DNA of 64,000 nucleotides from Effrenium voratum (GCA_963377175.1 CAUJNA010000489.1:57501-121500), one strand, 5' to 3'. Counted from the first letter of the stretch, positions 32,901 to 43,747 are shown. A program made the numbers and translations. The notes: generated from the sequence alone by a model not told the origin.

Positions 32901-35900
32901 GGGGGGAAATGGACACCTTGGAGTCTATTCTCCACCGAAAAAGCGACAAAAAAAAAACAACCGAAAATTGATGTTGCTCTTTGTTTGCTCCACAAAAGCC
33001 AAAGCCGTGCCTCTTCTGTACATCTGTTTGACGCCCTCGTCGTTCTGAGTGCTTGCTTGTGCTCCCCGGTCGGGCGATTCGACCCCGTTGAACCATGACC
33101 AAAAAGCAGCAGCGTTTTGGTTTCGCGTCGCTTTCCTCCCCAAGTACGCAGCTGCTCATTTGCTGGGCACACTGAAGTGGCAACCCCAAAAAGTATCCAG
33201 CAACCAGGAACTCCGGGAAGGAACCAGGAACTCCGGGATTCAAAAACTGAGGGTCTGCTTGCCCAACCCATGGAAATGTTGTTGGCCTTTTTGTGATTTG
33301 GCCGTGGCTCAAACAACTGGGATTCCAAAACTGGCACCTTGGTAGACGGAACCAAAGACTAAAATTCCCGCGGAATGGGCCCCCAGTGGCCGACAATTTT
33401 GAGCACCACACCCATTTCTTGGGCCCGACCCGCACTGCTACCCGAAGAAAAATTCACTGCTTGCCCTTTGGCTAAACCGAGCCTCAAAGGCTGAAAGGCT
33501 CAAAGGCCAAGGTCACCAAAAGAAACACCCGGAAGGGGCGAAAAATTGGAGTTGTGGTTACAGAAGATGTCAAAATTTAGAGGACATCGGCTGTTTCCCT
33601 CCCGAATTTCCTGTGCCCAAACCCTTTGAAAGCCGAAATGTGCAGCACTTCGCGTCCGAAGGCGGAAGGCTGGGCGTTCGCACCTCCGAAGCGCTCGAGC
33701 AAAAAGAGCCGCAGCACGTCCGCGGCCGCAGCCGGAGGGATCCAAGACATCCCCAACTGCGCCAAGGGATTGTTCGCCTGAAACGTGAGCCCAAGGCAGG
33801 TCTCAAGGACGGCAACAGCTCGAGATCCCGGAGCTAAACACCAGGGAGAACCCCTAACATGCATGTTGTGTTTACTTAACGACTTCGTGGTTGCATGTGT
33901 TTCTTCTTTTATTATCATTATTATTATATTATATTATGTTTGCTATTGTGGTTCTTTAAAAGTAATTTGGGATATGCCAAGACATGCTTTGAACATGATC
34001 ATACTACTGATATTTCCATAGGCTACCAGCAGCTACCACAAAAGTAGCCAACAAAATCGAGATCGACGCCCCCACTTTTGCATAGCTTCTCTCTAGAACC
34101 AGGCGTTCACATCTTCAAACCCACCAGCTAAGATTCCTCCATTTGCAGTAACATACTTCCAGCAATGAACTCGATTCCCTTTGAAACCAAGAGGGTTGGA
34201 AAGAACAAAACACTCATTTCAGCAAATGGGTATGGGTCAAAATTGAACCACCAAGAGACCGCAGGTTTTAGTCCATGTTTCCACTTACCAGCGTTCCATC
34301 TTGGGCACCTATTTTTGACCCACAGCCAAATAAGCAAAAGGGGTTTGGATGGACCTTTGAGCCCAGTCCGCGCCTTGCAAATCTCCGTAAACTGCTTGCA
34401 GTAATCCCCGAGCACATCTGGCAGCGTCTGCTCATCCAGCGCGCGCACCTCCCACGTGGGGTTCCAAAGCTCGAAGGATTTCCTCGGCAAACGGAAAACG
34501 AAGGCGAAATAGGGGCGAGCCTCTCAGTAGAAAAAAAAGCCCCCTCCAGAAAATGCAGAAGGCTTTCTTGATCTCAAGTGTTCCTGATCTTAAGTTGTTC
34601 CTTTCGGATGAAAAGTGGTTTGCTCATCATATTCGTCCAAATCACTTAGTTACTTTCCTTTGGAATTTGTTCTGAAACATCCTTCGAAACCCGCTCTCGT
34701 TGAACTCCTTCCTTTGAAAAAGGGGTGTGTCTGTGTTTGAGGCTACCCTGTTCGGGTTAAAGGGAAATTAGAGGGCCACCTCCAAATGCTCAAGCTCAAC
34801 AGCCGATGTTGCGACAAACCCAAAGGCCAGTTCGGTCAGACCAATCGGATCACATACGATGCGGCTCGCTTCGTCCGGTCTTCGTTCGGGCTTCGACACC
34901 TTTTCCAAACGTCCGAAAGACCGTTGCATTTTCTGAAGTCCATGAAAAAGACATGGAACATTCTTCGAGTCAGAACTAGGACAAGCACCGCCCAAGTAAA
35001 ATGGCTGTGGCTCAAAAAGCCGGAATTCCATAATGGGTTGCGGGTGGAAACATGGACCAAAAAACCTGCGTCTTGGCAACCCCTGGGTCTTTCATTTTAA
35101 GAACCACACCCAAAGTGAGAACCCCTACATTTTTTCGCAACCGTCTTGGGTACACCAAATGGGGGAAAGAAACTCAAGCCATTTTCCTTTTGGGTCGCGA
35201 ACGGCACGAGCTTTGGGTACGGGTACCGTTGCGGTTCAGAGGCAACGCAAAAGGAACAAAAAACAACATGTTTTTTTGTGGTGAATTAGAGGCAACAGCA
35301 AATCAGAAGGGAAAACCCGGATTTGTCGGAACTCAAAAGTGCGACGCCCAGTGTTCCTCCCTTCCAAAAGGTGGCCGGGGTTCCTGCGGAACCAAACACC
35401 ACCACGGCTCGCGGTGAAAAAACCTGCGGCATTGCCCGTCGTTTCGCGAACCGCGTTTCGACATTTCGCGAACCGCCGCGAACCGACACTTCCTCATTCT
35501 TGATATGGGAGCCGAAAAACGACATCCTTTTGCAGCCTCACCACAAATATGGTTGTGGGTCAAAAGCCCGTACCTCCAGTGAACATCCCAATCCCCACTA
35601 AAATAGGTTCTAAAATGGGTGGTGCACCGAAAACCCCCAACATGGGATCCCAAAACGGTTTTGCCCTACAGCCAAATGAACAGAACCAAACAATTAAACG
35701 TCGGTAAAACAACACCTGCCAAGAACAGCGACACGAACCCGTCTCGAAGCTCCAAGGCAAGAGACGAGAGGTTTTTTTTCCCACCAAAATGCTGGGCTCA
35801 CTTCGTTTTGATTTGACTCCCCCCCAAAGTGCAGGGTGTCCAATCTATTTCCGTTTGGGTTGGTTTAGGCATCACCTCTTGCAGCATTTCAAATGAGCTT

Positions 35901-36274
35901 TGTTTTGAACAAATACTTCTCACAAATCGATTTTCCGATTCCAACCCGACTGCGCATCGGGAATCGAGTCACGACGCGACATTTTCACTTCCCAGACGCT
36001 CCCGATTCACTTTGGGCCCTCAAACCGCCAGGTTTTGAGAACCCAACACTTGTTTGGTGGGTCTTCCATTGGACGCCGCTTCGCCAGGAGCGTCACTTGC
36101 GACGAGGCGCCGGCAGTTGCGGCACACGTAGGGCGCCCGGTCCCAGCCCTGGAACCAGAGCATCCAAACGATCCGCGGGATCCGCTCATCGCTCGCGCCC
36201 ATGGCCCGAATTTCGCTCGAAACGAGCTCACCGGATCGGTCCCGGGGCACCTTTGGGTGGCGGATCGGCTTGGG
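29922..36274 (-). CDS. Capsular polysaccharide synthesis-like glycosyltransferase, six central exons
   Basis: Six exons join in frame: 36274-36101, 34469-34374, 33777-33684, 32875-32771, 30245-30199 and 29992-29922. In order they show RIPRIVWMLWFQGWDRAPYV, LWNPTWEVRALDE, WIPPAAAADVLRLFLLERFG, then GG-VWADATVLCRRPLDEWI across a split glycine codon, then AWVAAQEPSAPL and YF(W). This order (I-W-x-x-W-x-Q-G-W, N-P-x-W-x-V, D-x-x-R-x-x-L-L, GGVWxDAT, PLD-W) is that of the Caps_synth / DXD-sugar-binding glycosyltransferase families, which use a nucleotide-sugar donor, usually in the Golgi or secretory route in eukaryotes. The acidic WADAT motif near residue 125 is the likely metal/donor site. Four of five internal donors are GC and one is GT; all junctions keep phase, 36101/34469 being the least certain. 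I did not find the C-terminal exons. The N-terminus may be the signal-peptide exon at 37775. Confidence 0.82.
30073..30098 (+). repeat. GT dinucleotide microsatellite
   Basis: Twelve to thirteen GT units in the glycosyltransferase intron between 30199 and 29992. Confidence 0.96.
30246..32770. other. Glycosyltransferase intron between 32771 and 30245
   Basis: It contains the family D element at 31506, a family C relative at 31740-31830 and AAGAAATGGGTC-type local repeats (30850-30925). A plus-strand open frame at 31138-31392 lacks codon bias. Confidence 0.55.
31506..31628 (+). mobile_element. Family D element
   Basis: Ends ATGGGTGTGGCTCAAAA and TTTTGAGCCACACCCAAAT form a TIR of about 17 bp; the core CCAAAATGGAACCCTGGTAA is shared by the family. 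Confidence 0.78.
33294..33418 (+). mobile_element. Family D element, diverged
   Basis: GGCCGTGGCTCAAACAACTG to ATTTTGAGCACCACACCCAT. It lies in the glycosyltransferase intron between 34374 and 33777. Confidence 0.68.
34224..34332 (-). mobile_element. Family D element, inverted
   Basis: It starts AAATGGGTATGGGTCAAAAT, contains TAGTCCATGTTTCCACTTAC and ends TTTTTGACCCACAGCCAAAT. It lies just below the glycosyltransferase exon at 34374. Confidence 0.74.
35000..35118 (+). mobile_element. Family D element
   Basis: AATGGCTGTGGCTCAAAAAG to AGAACCACACCCAAAG, with the core GGTGGAAACATGGACCAAA. Confidence 0.74.
35548..35672 (+). mobile_element. Family E element
   Basis: GGTTGTGGGTCAAAAGCCCG at the left, CCTCCAGTGAACATCCCAAT inside and GGTTTTGCCCTACAGCC at the right end. 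Confidence 0.72.
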
Positions 36275-36639
36275 CTTGCCCGTTTTTTCAGGCTCGTCAA
36301 AAGGCGCAATTTCTCCATGGGATGACCCATCGCCCTTCGTTCGAAAACCGAAATGTGGATGTGTCCCACAAGATTGATCAAGCCCCATGTGGACAAAGCG
36401 AAACAAGGAAGCAGGATTGGCCCTCAGGGTGTCCGAGCCATCTCCCCTTTTTGGAACCTGCGCAAAAGGCAGTTTGGACACCACCAGTAAATTGATCAAC
36501 TTATGAGGGGGGAATCCAGCGACCCCTGTGTAATCAGTGAGTGCCCTTGTTGTTTGATTGGAAGATTGAGCTGGGCCCATGAAGCTCTAGCTGGAAGTCC
36601 TATGTACCGTTTAGACATGGTGACACCGGGTCGGGTCAA

Positions 36640-36745
36640 GTCTGGTGCCGTGCATTCCAAGTGGTGAAGCAGCGGCGGGGACTGCTGGCCGTTCCTCGCT
36701 TTTCAGAGGCCCTTCGAAAGCCCGACTTGTTGGGGTTACCCCTTT
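36640..36745 (-). CDS. Candidate exon upstream of the glycosyltransferase domain
   Basis: An open minus-strand frame reads SRAFEGPLKSEERPAVPAAA, alanine/proline-rich like a stem or linker region. The start and end are not fixed. It lies between the signal-peptide exon and the first glycosyltransferase exon, so a stem region is possible, but nothing in the sequence proves it. Confidence 0.3.
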
Positions 36746-37513
36746 GGCCGGGCTAAGACAATGAAATGACGCCTGCAACCGAAGATGATCCCCGCTTCAA
36801 ATGGGCGGCGATTCAAGCGCCCGGAAGAGCGCTTGAGCCGCTTGAGACAAGACACGGCCGAGAGATGCTCGATGTGACAGAAACTGCTTTGGGGGTTTAA
36901 CCTTAGTTGATCTTAGGTGGGCACCCTTTGGTGGATCATATCAACTTCTGATCAACCTGGAGCTCCTCCCCGTGAATCTGACATTCACTAGCACTTTGGG
37001 AATGTCCTGCCGAGCGGATGGGCCCTTGAAATTTGAAGCCAGCTCTCACGCTGGCCACCGGCCTCCGAGCTGTTTGGCCCTTGGCCCCCCGAAAACGGAG
37101 TTGATACACCAAGCGTGTCGGAGTCGAACTCAGAACCCGCGGGCGAAAACCATTTGGATGAGTCTTCCCCCAGTTTGGAGCTGCTGGCTAGTGCCCCCGA
37201 AAGGCCATGATCTGCCGATGGCTCCGGATCGATGGCAAACATCTGGAGCCATGACCATAGCCGATTGCTCCCTATGGCTTCACACTTGCCAATTTTTACA
37301 CCACGGAGATCCTATCCACTTCTGCTCCCGCAAATGGATCTGGGCACTTTGTGCGATGTTCGGTTGCTCTACTTTCAACCCGCGTCCGAGCTCCATGGGC
37401 CTCAAGGCAAACGGTTCGATCAAAGTGTTTTTCAAACAGCACCGTAGGCTAAAGGACATTTCTGGTAGATTCCCCATGGCCTGTGGTTGGGTTGGTTTAC
37501 TTGGAATATTTAC

Positions 37514-37645
37514 TAGGTCCTCCAGATTTGAGAGGTCAGAATAAGGGTACCAACTTTTTACTTTTTTGTCTATTTTAGGGGAACCCTCCCAACCAAAACC
37601 TCCCAAAAACGGGGTGAGAAAGGACACCTAGCTGGGGGACCCTAG
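37514..37645 (+). mobile_element. Family A TIR element with a 21-bp flanking duplication
   Basis: It runs from TAGGTCCTCCAGATTTGAGA to GCTGGGGGACCCTAG. The 21-bp sequence at 37491-37511 is repeated identically at 37645-37665. On the minus strand a GTAAAC donor lies in the upstream duplication (37654-37653) and CTAG at the other end offers an acceptor (37514-37513). Confidence 0.87.
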
Positions 37646-37654
37646 TTGGTTTAC

Positions 37655-37775
37655 TTGGAATATTTCGGGCATCCACCGAAAGGCCTTTCTTGCGCCGAAA
37701 TTTGGCCGTCGACGTCACGACGTCGACGTCTGAGGCCCACGCCAAGGTGAGAAGCATGGCCAGCACCACCGCCAT
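37655..37775 (-). CDS. Candidate first exon with signal peptide or signal anchor
   Basis: An ATG at 37775 starts MAVVLAMLLTLAWASDVDVV, a short n-region, a hydrophobic core of about 13 residues and a small-residue cleavage zone. It is followed by a basic stretch (KFRRKKG). The block is GC-rich and third-position biased. It sits 1.5 kb upstream of the first glycosyltransferase exon on the same strand, so it could supply the secretory-pathway N-terminus of that enzyme; I could not trace the connecting exons. The exon may end at TCG before GTGGAT, or about 15 nt later at AA before GTAAAC (37654), inside the target duplication of the family A element. Confidence 0.5.
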
Positions 37776-38462
37776 GAAACCCCTGCCCCGGAGAGGTGCT
37801 CAATAAATAACTGGTCAAACCATCCTGGGTATAGGGACTGACAACTAGTGGAAGTAGGTTATATTAATCTACTTAGGGATTTAGAGCCGTGCAAGTAGGT
37901 TATAACCATGATTGCCACCCAGCTCTAAGTATCTTGCCCTTTACACCCCCTGAGAACGGCTGTGCTGGAATACACCACGGCGAACAAATCGTTACACGCT
38001 ACCCATTTGCCACCACCCCGCGAAAGCCAGTAGAGCCCTGAAACGTCAGAAGGAAGTGGACAGAACCAACTCTCCAAATGATGGCGAAGAAACTGCTCTA
38101 CTCCGTCCCCTTTTGGTAGATCAGGTTTGACAGAACCAACATCTACCTGCACAAGTTCACTGCTGCACATCTGCTCTCCATTTTCTTGCCAGCCCGGTGG
38201 AAGTTCTTTGTGAGTCATGGTGCCCTGGGAACTCTCGTCTCCAAACCCTGGAACCCCAAAAGGAATCAAGATGAAACCGCTGGCAATTGGCGGACTAAAC
38301 ATGCTCTCCAAACCGATCCCAGATCGGTTTCGACAAGTGAAGAACTTGTAGAAACCATGGAAATCCAACCACTAAACCAACTTAGAAAAAGAAAATCAGA
38401 ACACTTAGGGGGAGAAAAAAAGGAACAAACACAAGGGGGCAAAAAACACACAAACAAATCAC
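37776..38462. other. Probable intergenic region upstream of the signal-peptide exon
   Basis: Direct repeats GTAGGTTATA at 37853 and 37893 stand out. No exon is supported. It could carry the start region of the glycosyltransferase gene. Confidence 0.4.
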
Positions 38463-38582
38463 TTCGAACAAGCCCAAGCAGCCGGACCATTCGCCGGAGG
38501 ATCCGCCGATTCGCATCGAGTCCCCGAAGTGACTGAGGCTGAAGCCATTCCGCGGACGCGAGGTACTCCAGAGATGTGAGAC
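38463..38582 (-). CDS. Exon of unknown protein
   Basis: Between AAGCGCAG and a GT donor (CGAA/GTGATT) the frame reads LTSLEYLASAEWLQPQSLRG and LDANRRILRRMVRLLGLVR. The second half looks like an amphipathic basic helix. It is probably among the last exons of the gene that starts near 48 kb. Confidence 0.55.
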
Positions 38583-38621
38583 CTGCGCTTGAGGTCACCC
38601 CAAAAAGCGAAGGGGGGGGGG

Positions 38622-38757
38622 GGTTACCTTGCCCAAGTTGGAGGATTGCCCCGAAGTTGGAGGATTGAAGGTTTTACCCCAAACTTTGAGGATTGAAGGC
38701 TGCTGCAGCCCCAAAGTTTGAGGATTACAGGTTGCAGCCCCCAAAGTTTGACCAAAA
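38622..38757 (+). repeat. Imperfect tandem repeat, 30-40 bp unit
   Basis: Variants of CCCCAAAGTTTGAGGATT(G/A) recur five times with lengthening GCAGCC inserts. Confidence 0.88.
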
Positions 38758-39468
38758 TCAGCCCTTTCGAGAGGGTCACGAGATCTGAAGGCATGTGTGC
38801 ACGCTTGCCCCTTTAGGCTCAATGGAGCAACCACTGCATAATGAACCGCTTCTGAAGCAAACACCTTGCCAACATACCTTCCCTGCATGGACACGCCTAT
38901 GTCCAACGCGCATGGGACGCCTTTCTGTGTTGCGCCTTGCGGGTGCCATGGATGCCTAAAATGACTCACCCACAAGGAGGATGTACCATACCTCCCCTGA
39001 TTCGTGAACCTGGTGTTGCTTTACCTACCCTCAAGGAGGCATATTTGCCATACATAGGTTTCCCCTCATAAAACAATAGACCCCCCGCTGCGAAGGTCGA
39101 CAAGGTTCTGGAGACCATCTGCGGACAGCTCGTTCACGAAAAACCAATGGTTTCAAACCTGGTCGAAGTATGAAGAGTTCCACCTACTTCTCTGCAGCTC
39201 TTTCCATGGGAGTCTGCCCAAGGGAGCCACTCTTTCCCAAAAAGGACAACGGCTGGTTACCTGCCATGGCCGGCCTTGCAGGCAAAGAAAGGGGTCGTCC
39301 CAAAAAGGGGGTTCCCAAAATGAACCCAGTGATTCAACTTACCTGGTAAAGGCAGGCAACCAAGGGAACCACCCTTTAACAACCAAATGGAAAATGGCGG
39401 CATACCGGTGGCAACTGCGATCCACAGGGAAAGCTACCCCAAGAAAGGAACCCGGAAAAACGGCAAAC

Positions 39469-39520
39469 CCAAGTGTCAACACGGAGCGCCGCCGGGTTGT
39501 CCGTTGTCTCGTGATGAAAC
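39469..39520 (-). CDS. Candidate short exon
   Basis: After CGCTTAG the frame reads FHHETTDNPAALRVDTW with a GT donor. The block is GC-rich, but two minus frames are open across the surrounding 400 bp. Confidence 0.3.
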
Positions 39521-39974
39521 CTAAGCGGATCGTTTTCTGTTGGCTTCCCTTTAACCCCAAAAGGGGGCGGGACCCCCTGAAAGAAAAATACGCGCACGGA
39601 GAAGAAGTCGTTGGGTTGTGGTGAGGGGGGGCTGGTTGCAGTCGCTTCGCCGCCATGAAGGGCGAATCCGCGAAGGTCCGTGCCTCGTTGTGGCCATTCA
39701 AAATGTGCCTCAGAGTCTCTCTCCCAAGCATTGTCCCATTGCAAAAGGGGGTGTCCCTCAAAAGGACAAACACAAACGCCCATGTTGTTTCTGGGCAAAT
39801 TACTATGAGTCACAAGCTGAGATGAGGAATAATTACCCAAGTAAAGGCCCTTCATCATGAGTTTGCGCTTGTTCTGCAACAGATGAGCTTGCAATATTTT
39901 GACCGGACAGCATTCGGGGCAAACCTTAAGCTTTTGAGCATACGCGGCGTAGCACCCTGCCACAGACGCATACA

Positions 39975-40075
39975 TGCAGACTAAAACACAAAGACACAGA
40001 AACAGACAAACTTACAAACACACACACACACAAACACAAACACAAGCACAAGCACAAACACAAACACTAACGGCG
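39975..40075 (+). repeat. CA-rich tract
   Basis: ACACAAACACAAGCACAAGC-type units, imperfect. Confidence 0.85.
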
Positions 40076-40570
40076 CACATGTAATTACTCCTATTCCCAA
40101 TTTGCTTCCATGTTTCTTAGTGACAGCAAAGCGTCACTTTGCCTCGTCAACGTTCGCTACCTCCTCCGCAGGTGTTTCGACATGGATGGGTCCCGAATTT
40201 GCGAAACACCCAGGGGTCAAACTCAAAAACAAATTGGTTCCCGGCACCACTAAACCAAGACAACAAATAAAAGTCCAGAAGTTCCCGGAACCCCCGTGGC
40301 CATGGGACAAACAAGAATCCACACTGATTGTTTGGTAGTGGCAAAAGGAACCTCCTCCAAACCAAAGGACGTCTACGGATTTGCGCCCACTGGACATCGG
40401 TCAAAACGGATTCTGTTTAGAAAATCATCAAAAAGGTTCTGTTCAGGTTGAACTTCAGATCCAAAAGGCCCCCCCAACGGCGTCTTTTTGTTGCCGCAGC
40501 ACGGGGTTGGGTTGGGAGTTTGCTGGCAGTTGCGGCCATCTCTTTCCTCGGGTCCTTCAGAAAGCGCATA

Positions 40571-40572
40571 GC

Positions 40573-40629
<57 letters not shown>

Positions 40630-40650
40630 TATTATATTATATATATATAG
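40571..40650 (+). repeat. AT dinucleotide tract
   Basis: TATA units broken by three ATGTA or ATTTA interruptions. Confidence 0.95.
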
Positions 40651-40881
40651 AGATTTGTTGATCTACTTGCTTATCTAGCTTGGTTTATTGTATTTGTTTA
40701 TCTGCTTATTTCTTTGTTGACTTATTTGTGTGTTTGTTTATTCACTTAGTTTGGTTTACTCGTATATAACCCACTTCAAAAAACCCAACCCAACGCCGGT
40801 TTTCCCCAAAAAAACCCCTTGCCACCCACAAAAACCCGTGCTTTCGAGCGCCCAGTCTCAGAGTCTCGTCTCTCGCTCTAC

Positions 40882-40990
40882 CAATCCGCCCATCCCTGGG
40901 CCCCGTGGGCCCCGGGCGGCGGACGTGGCGTGGGGCCCGAACTTCCGGGCGCCCAGCAGGTGCCCGAAGGCCTTTGAGACGGCTTGGGTT
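40882..40990 (-). CDS. GC-rich exon of unknown protein
   Basis: After GAAGCAG the frame reads TQAVSKAFGHLLGARKFGPH and ATSAARGPRGPGMGGL, ending at a GT donor (GATTG/GTAGAG). Almost all codons end in G or C. The plus strand is also open here; minus is preferred from context. Confidence 0.5.
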
Positions 40991-41134
40991 CTGCTTCAGC
41001 GGTTTCCTCTCGATCGGGGTTGGGCGTTTTTCAGGATTTGGGGGGGTTACCAAAATGGGATTGGCGAGCTGTTCTTGTCGGCTTCCCCCCCCCAAAAAAA
41101 AACACGAAAAACGATCCAGGTGTGTCGCTTTTTT

Positions 41135-41235
41135 AGGAGTCGGACGCGAAGAAAAGCTGGGCGGCTGTCCTCTTCGCTTCCCTTCCCCAGATCCGGTTTC
41201 AGGGGACTCCCCGAGTCGAAAAAATTGGGCTGCCG
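41135..41235 (-). CDS. Candidate exon of unknown protein
   Basis: An open frame reads DSGSPLKPDLGKGSEEDSRP and AFLRVRLLKKRHTW. Boundaries are not fixed. It lies between candidate exons at 44.1 and 40.9 kb on the same strand. Confidence 0.35.
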
Positions 41236-42408
41236 AAAAAAATCTGCCATGCGTCTCTCGTGTGGGGGGGGGGCCTTCGTGTTTTCTTTGGGGCGTGCTT
41301 CAAAGTTGAAACCTTGCCGGCTGTCAGGTGTAGGTTGAATTTCTAAGTCGCGAACGCTCGTTTTTGGTTTCAGAATGGTGACCGAATCATAGCCAGTATA
41401 AGCCCAAGTAGCAGACACTTGTATATGACCCAGCTGCAATGTAACCAAGTAACCAGCCAGTTGCGTTTCACCAGTAGTTTGCTCCAAAGTTGCAAGTAAA
41501 ACTAAATTAAAAGCCACTTTGCAACTTTGGACCAGGGAGCCACCTCTTTACTAAAAGGAGGCTGAGACATGTCACCCATAAAGTCAGACCAGAGGAATCA
41601 ATTCGCAGGATCGAGTCCGGGCGAAACTCAGGTTGGGGCGGGCCGGGCCCAACGAGAAGCCCTCGAAATGTAGCCTTTTTCCCCACAAACAGTAGAAGTT
41701 TCGTGGAAGCTCACTTTCCTCTTCAAGGGACCCTTTAAGGGGGGAGAACGGTGGGCCGGTAGCCACCCAGTTTCCAACTCGCCGCCCTTCGTTTTTCGTG
41801 TCTCGAGCCACTGGGGGAGCTTGAGACCTGGAGTCCGCAAGTGCACGGTGCCATGTTGGTACCAGGCTGCGCGCTTGTTTGTAGGGGTGAACAATAAGTC
41901 CATATACATTGACTCATGTATCTGCGCCATCGCGCCTCATTCTGATCTCCAGAATTGAGGTTGTCGGGGGACGGGCAAGACAAGCCACCCATCTTGCCAC
42001 CCATCTTGCAACCATCCATCCAGCATCCATCCATCCAAACCAAAACACAAATAATCACCAACTCAAACATGCCGAACCAAACCACATCAACTCAAACCAA
42101 TTAAAACCAAACCCAACCAACCCAACCCAAACCGACACCAACGCCAACCCAAGGGTCCCTTGCGACGAGCCCCCGGCCTCCATGTGGGAGGTGTCCCAAA
42201 TCGGCCACCTGGCGGGTTGCTTTGGTGTGCCTCCCGTGAAGGGAAACGAGGGCGCTCATTGGTTGGTGACGGATGGTATGAAAGGGAAACCCCAGGTGAG
42301 TCACTTGCTCAAAACCCTTTGTACTAAAATGGTCGTAATCCCAGAACCATGCAAATCAAGACTTTTCAGAAGGCGGAGATCCGCAGCTATTTATGGCAAG
42401 GGGCTCGT

Positions 42409-42460
42409 CCCTTACTAACCTAACCATCTACCCGAATCGGTTTTGAGCACGTGGCTCAGG
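42409..42460 (+). repeat. Family G repeat
   Basis: CCCTTACTAACCTAACCATC then TACCCGAATCGGTTTTGAGC and ACGTGGCTCA. Confidence 0.8.
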
Positions 42461-42528
42461 AGGACTGAAGCTTGTGACCCCAACATCAGCGACTGTCACC
42501 AACTTCAAAAAACAGCAATCAACGTCAT

Positions 42529-42738
42529 TTGGCTGCGGTTGTCAAAAATGCGTACCCGAAATGGGTTACCCCGGTAAATGGAAACATGGAACCTGAAACC
42601 TGCGGTCCAATTCCTGGTGGTTTAATTTTGACCCGTACCCATTTTGATGGGTCAAAATGAAACCACCGGTTTTAGTCCACGTTTCCACTTACCAGGGTTC
42701 CACTTTGGGTACCTATTTCTGACCCACTGCCATTTGAG
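42529..42738. mobile_element. Head-to-head pair of family D elements
   Basis: A direct copy (GGCTGCGGTTGTCAAAAATG to TTTTGACCCGTACCCATTTT) is followed at once by an inverted copy (GGGTCAAAATGAAACCACCG to TTTCTGACCCACTGCCATTT). The pair can fold on itself. Confidence 0.74.
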
Positions 42739-43670
42739 AGAAAACCTGCTGAAACAGCTCCAATCAGGGCGCTCCGGCCTGTCGCGGTGACCCCCCCGCG
42801 CTAAGGCCGGGCCATGGGGTCTGGCGCAACCAGGGATCGGCAACCAGGGGCCAACCACTGGTTCCTGTATCAAGGGGACTTTTGGACGCGGGGTTGGAAG
42901 TTAGGGGGTTGGAAAAAATGGAAAAACAAGAGTTGTAGGGGGTTGGAAGTTAGTTGGGTTCTTTGTATGGGACACTGCGCAGACTCCCTGCAAACCACTG
43001 CGGGGGAGCCATTGCTACCCCCCTAAGGTGACTTTCCTTTCGGCCTTTCGGTTTCCCCTCAAATCAAGGTGAAAACGATACCGAGCCTCAAAGAAACCAC
43101 CCCAATGGATTGTCTACTTTGGGTCCTTAAACGTATCACCCAAACCAGCACCCAATTGCTTTTTCAACCATGCAACCAAACTCCCCTTGGTACGGCTTCT
43201 CCCAAAAGCAGCAGTTGCTCTGGACCCGGGTGCCGGAAAGGCTCCCTCCACATTTGCTTTGCGACAACGGGAGGGTCCCTTTTTGAGGCACAACGAAACG
43301 AGTCCCATCCGATCCGCTTCCCATCCCAGTCGCCTCTGCGGCACGGCCCGCCTGGCAATCATTTCGTGTTTTGCTTTTGTTCGCGTTTCCGTTCCGTTGG
43401 GACTGCTAAGGGCCCAGATCCGTTTCGGGTTTTCTCACCCAGCTCAAAGGCAAAACAGTTTAGGTCACCAGTGGTCATTTCTTGCCAGATCGCAGTTACC
43501 TAAATGGTAGGCCGCCAGTCGTCTTCCTCCTGGTGTTTGGAGGGTTGGTTAGTTTCACGGGGACATGGAGTTGCACAGGCCTTCCAGTTATCAAAGAAAG
43601 GTCACCAAGGTTTCTCACCAGACTTGTGTAATAAATTATCCTCGGGCTGCCTGGTAAGGAGCAAGTCCAC

Positions 43671-43711
43671 AGAGAAAGAAACAAAGAAACAAACAAACAA
43701 ACAAACAAACA

Positions 43712-43747
<36 letters not shown>

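Noticed and set aside
37105..37145. Possible tRNA B-box (GAGTTCGACTCC on the minus strand)
   Set aside because: The flanking bases do not form a T-stem and no A-box or acceptor stem is present at the right distance.
36972..37544. 190-codon plus-strand open frame, the longest single frame outside low-complexity runs
   Set aside because: It has no codon bias and no recognisable motif, and it runs into the family A element. The opposite strand carries the signal-peptide exon and long open frames.
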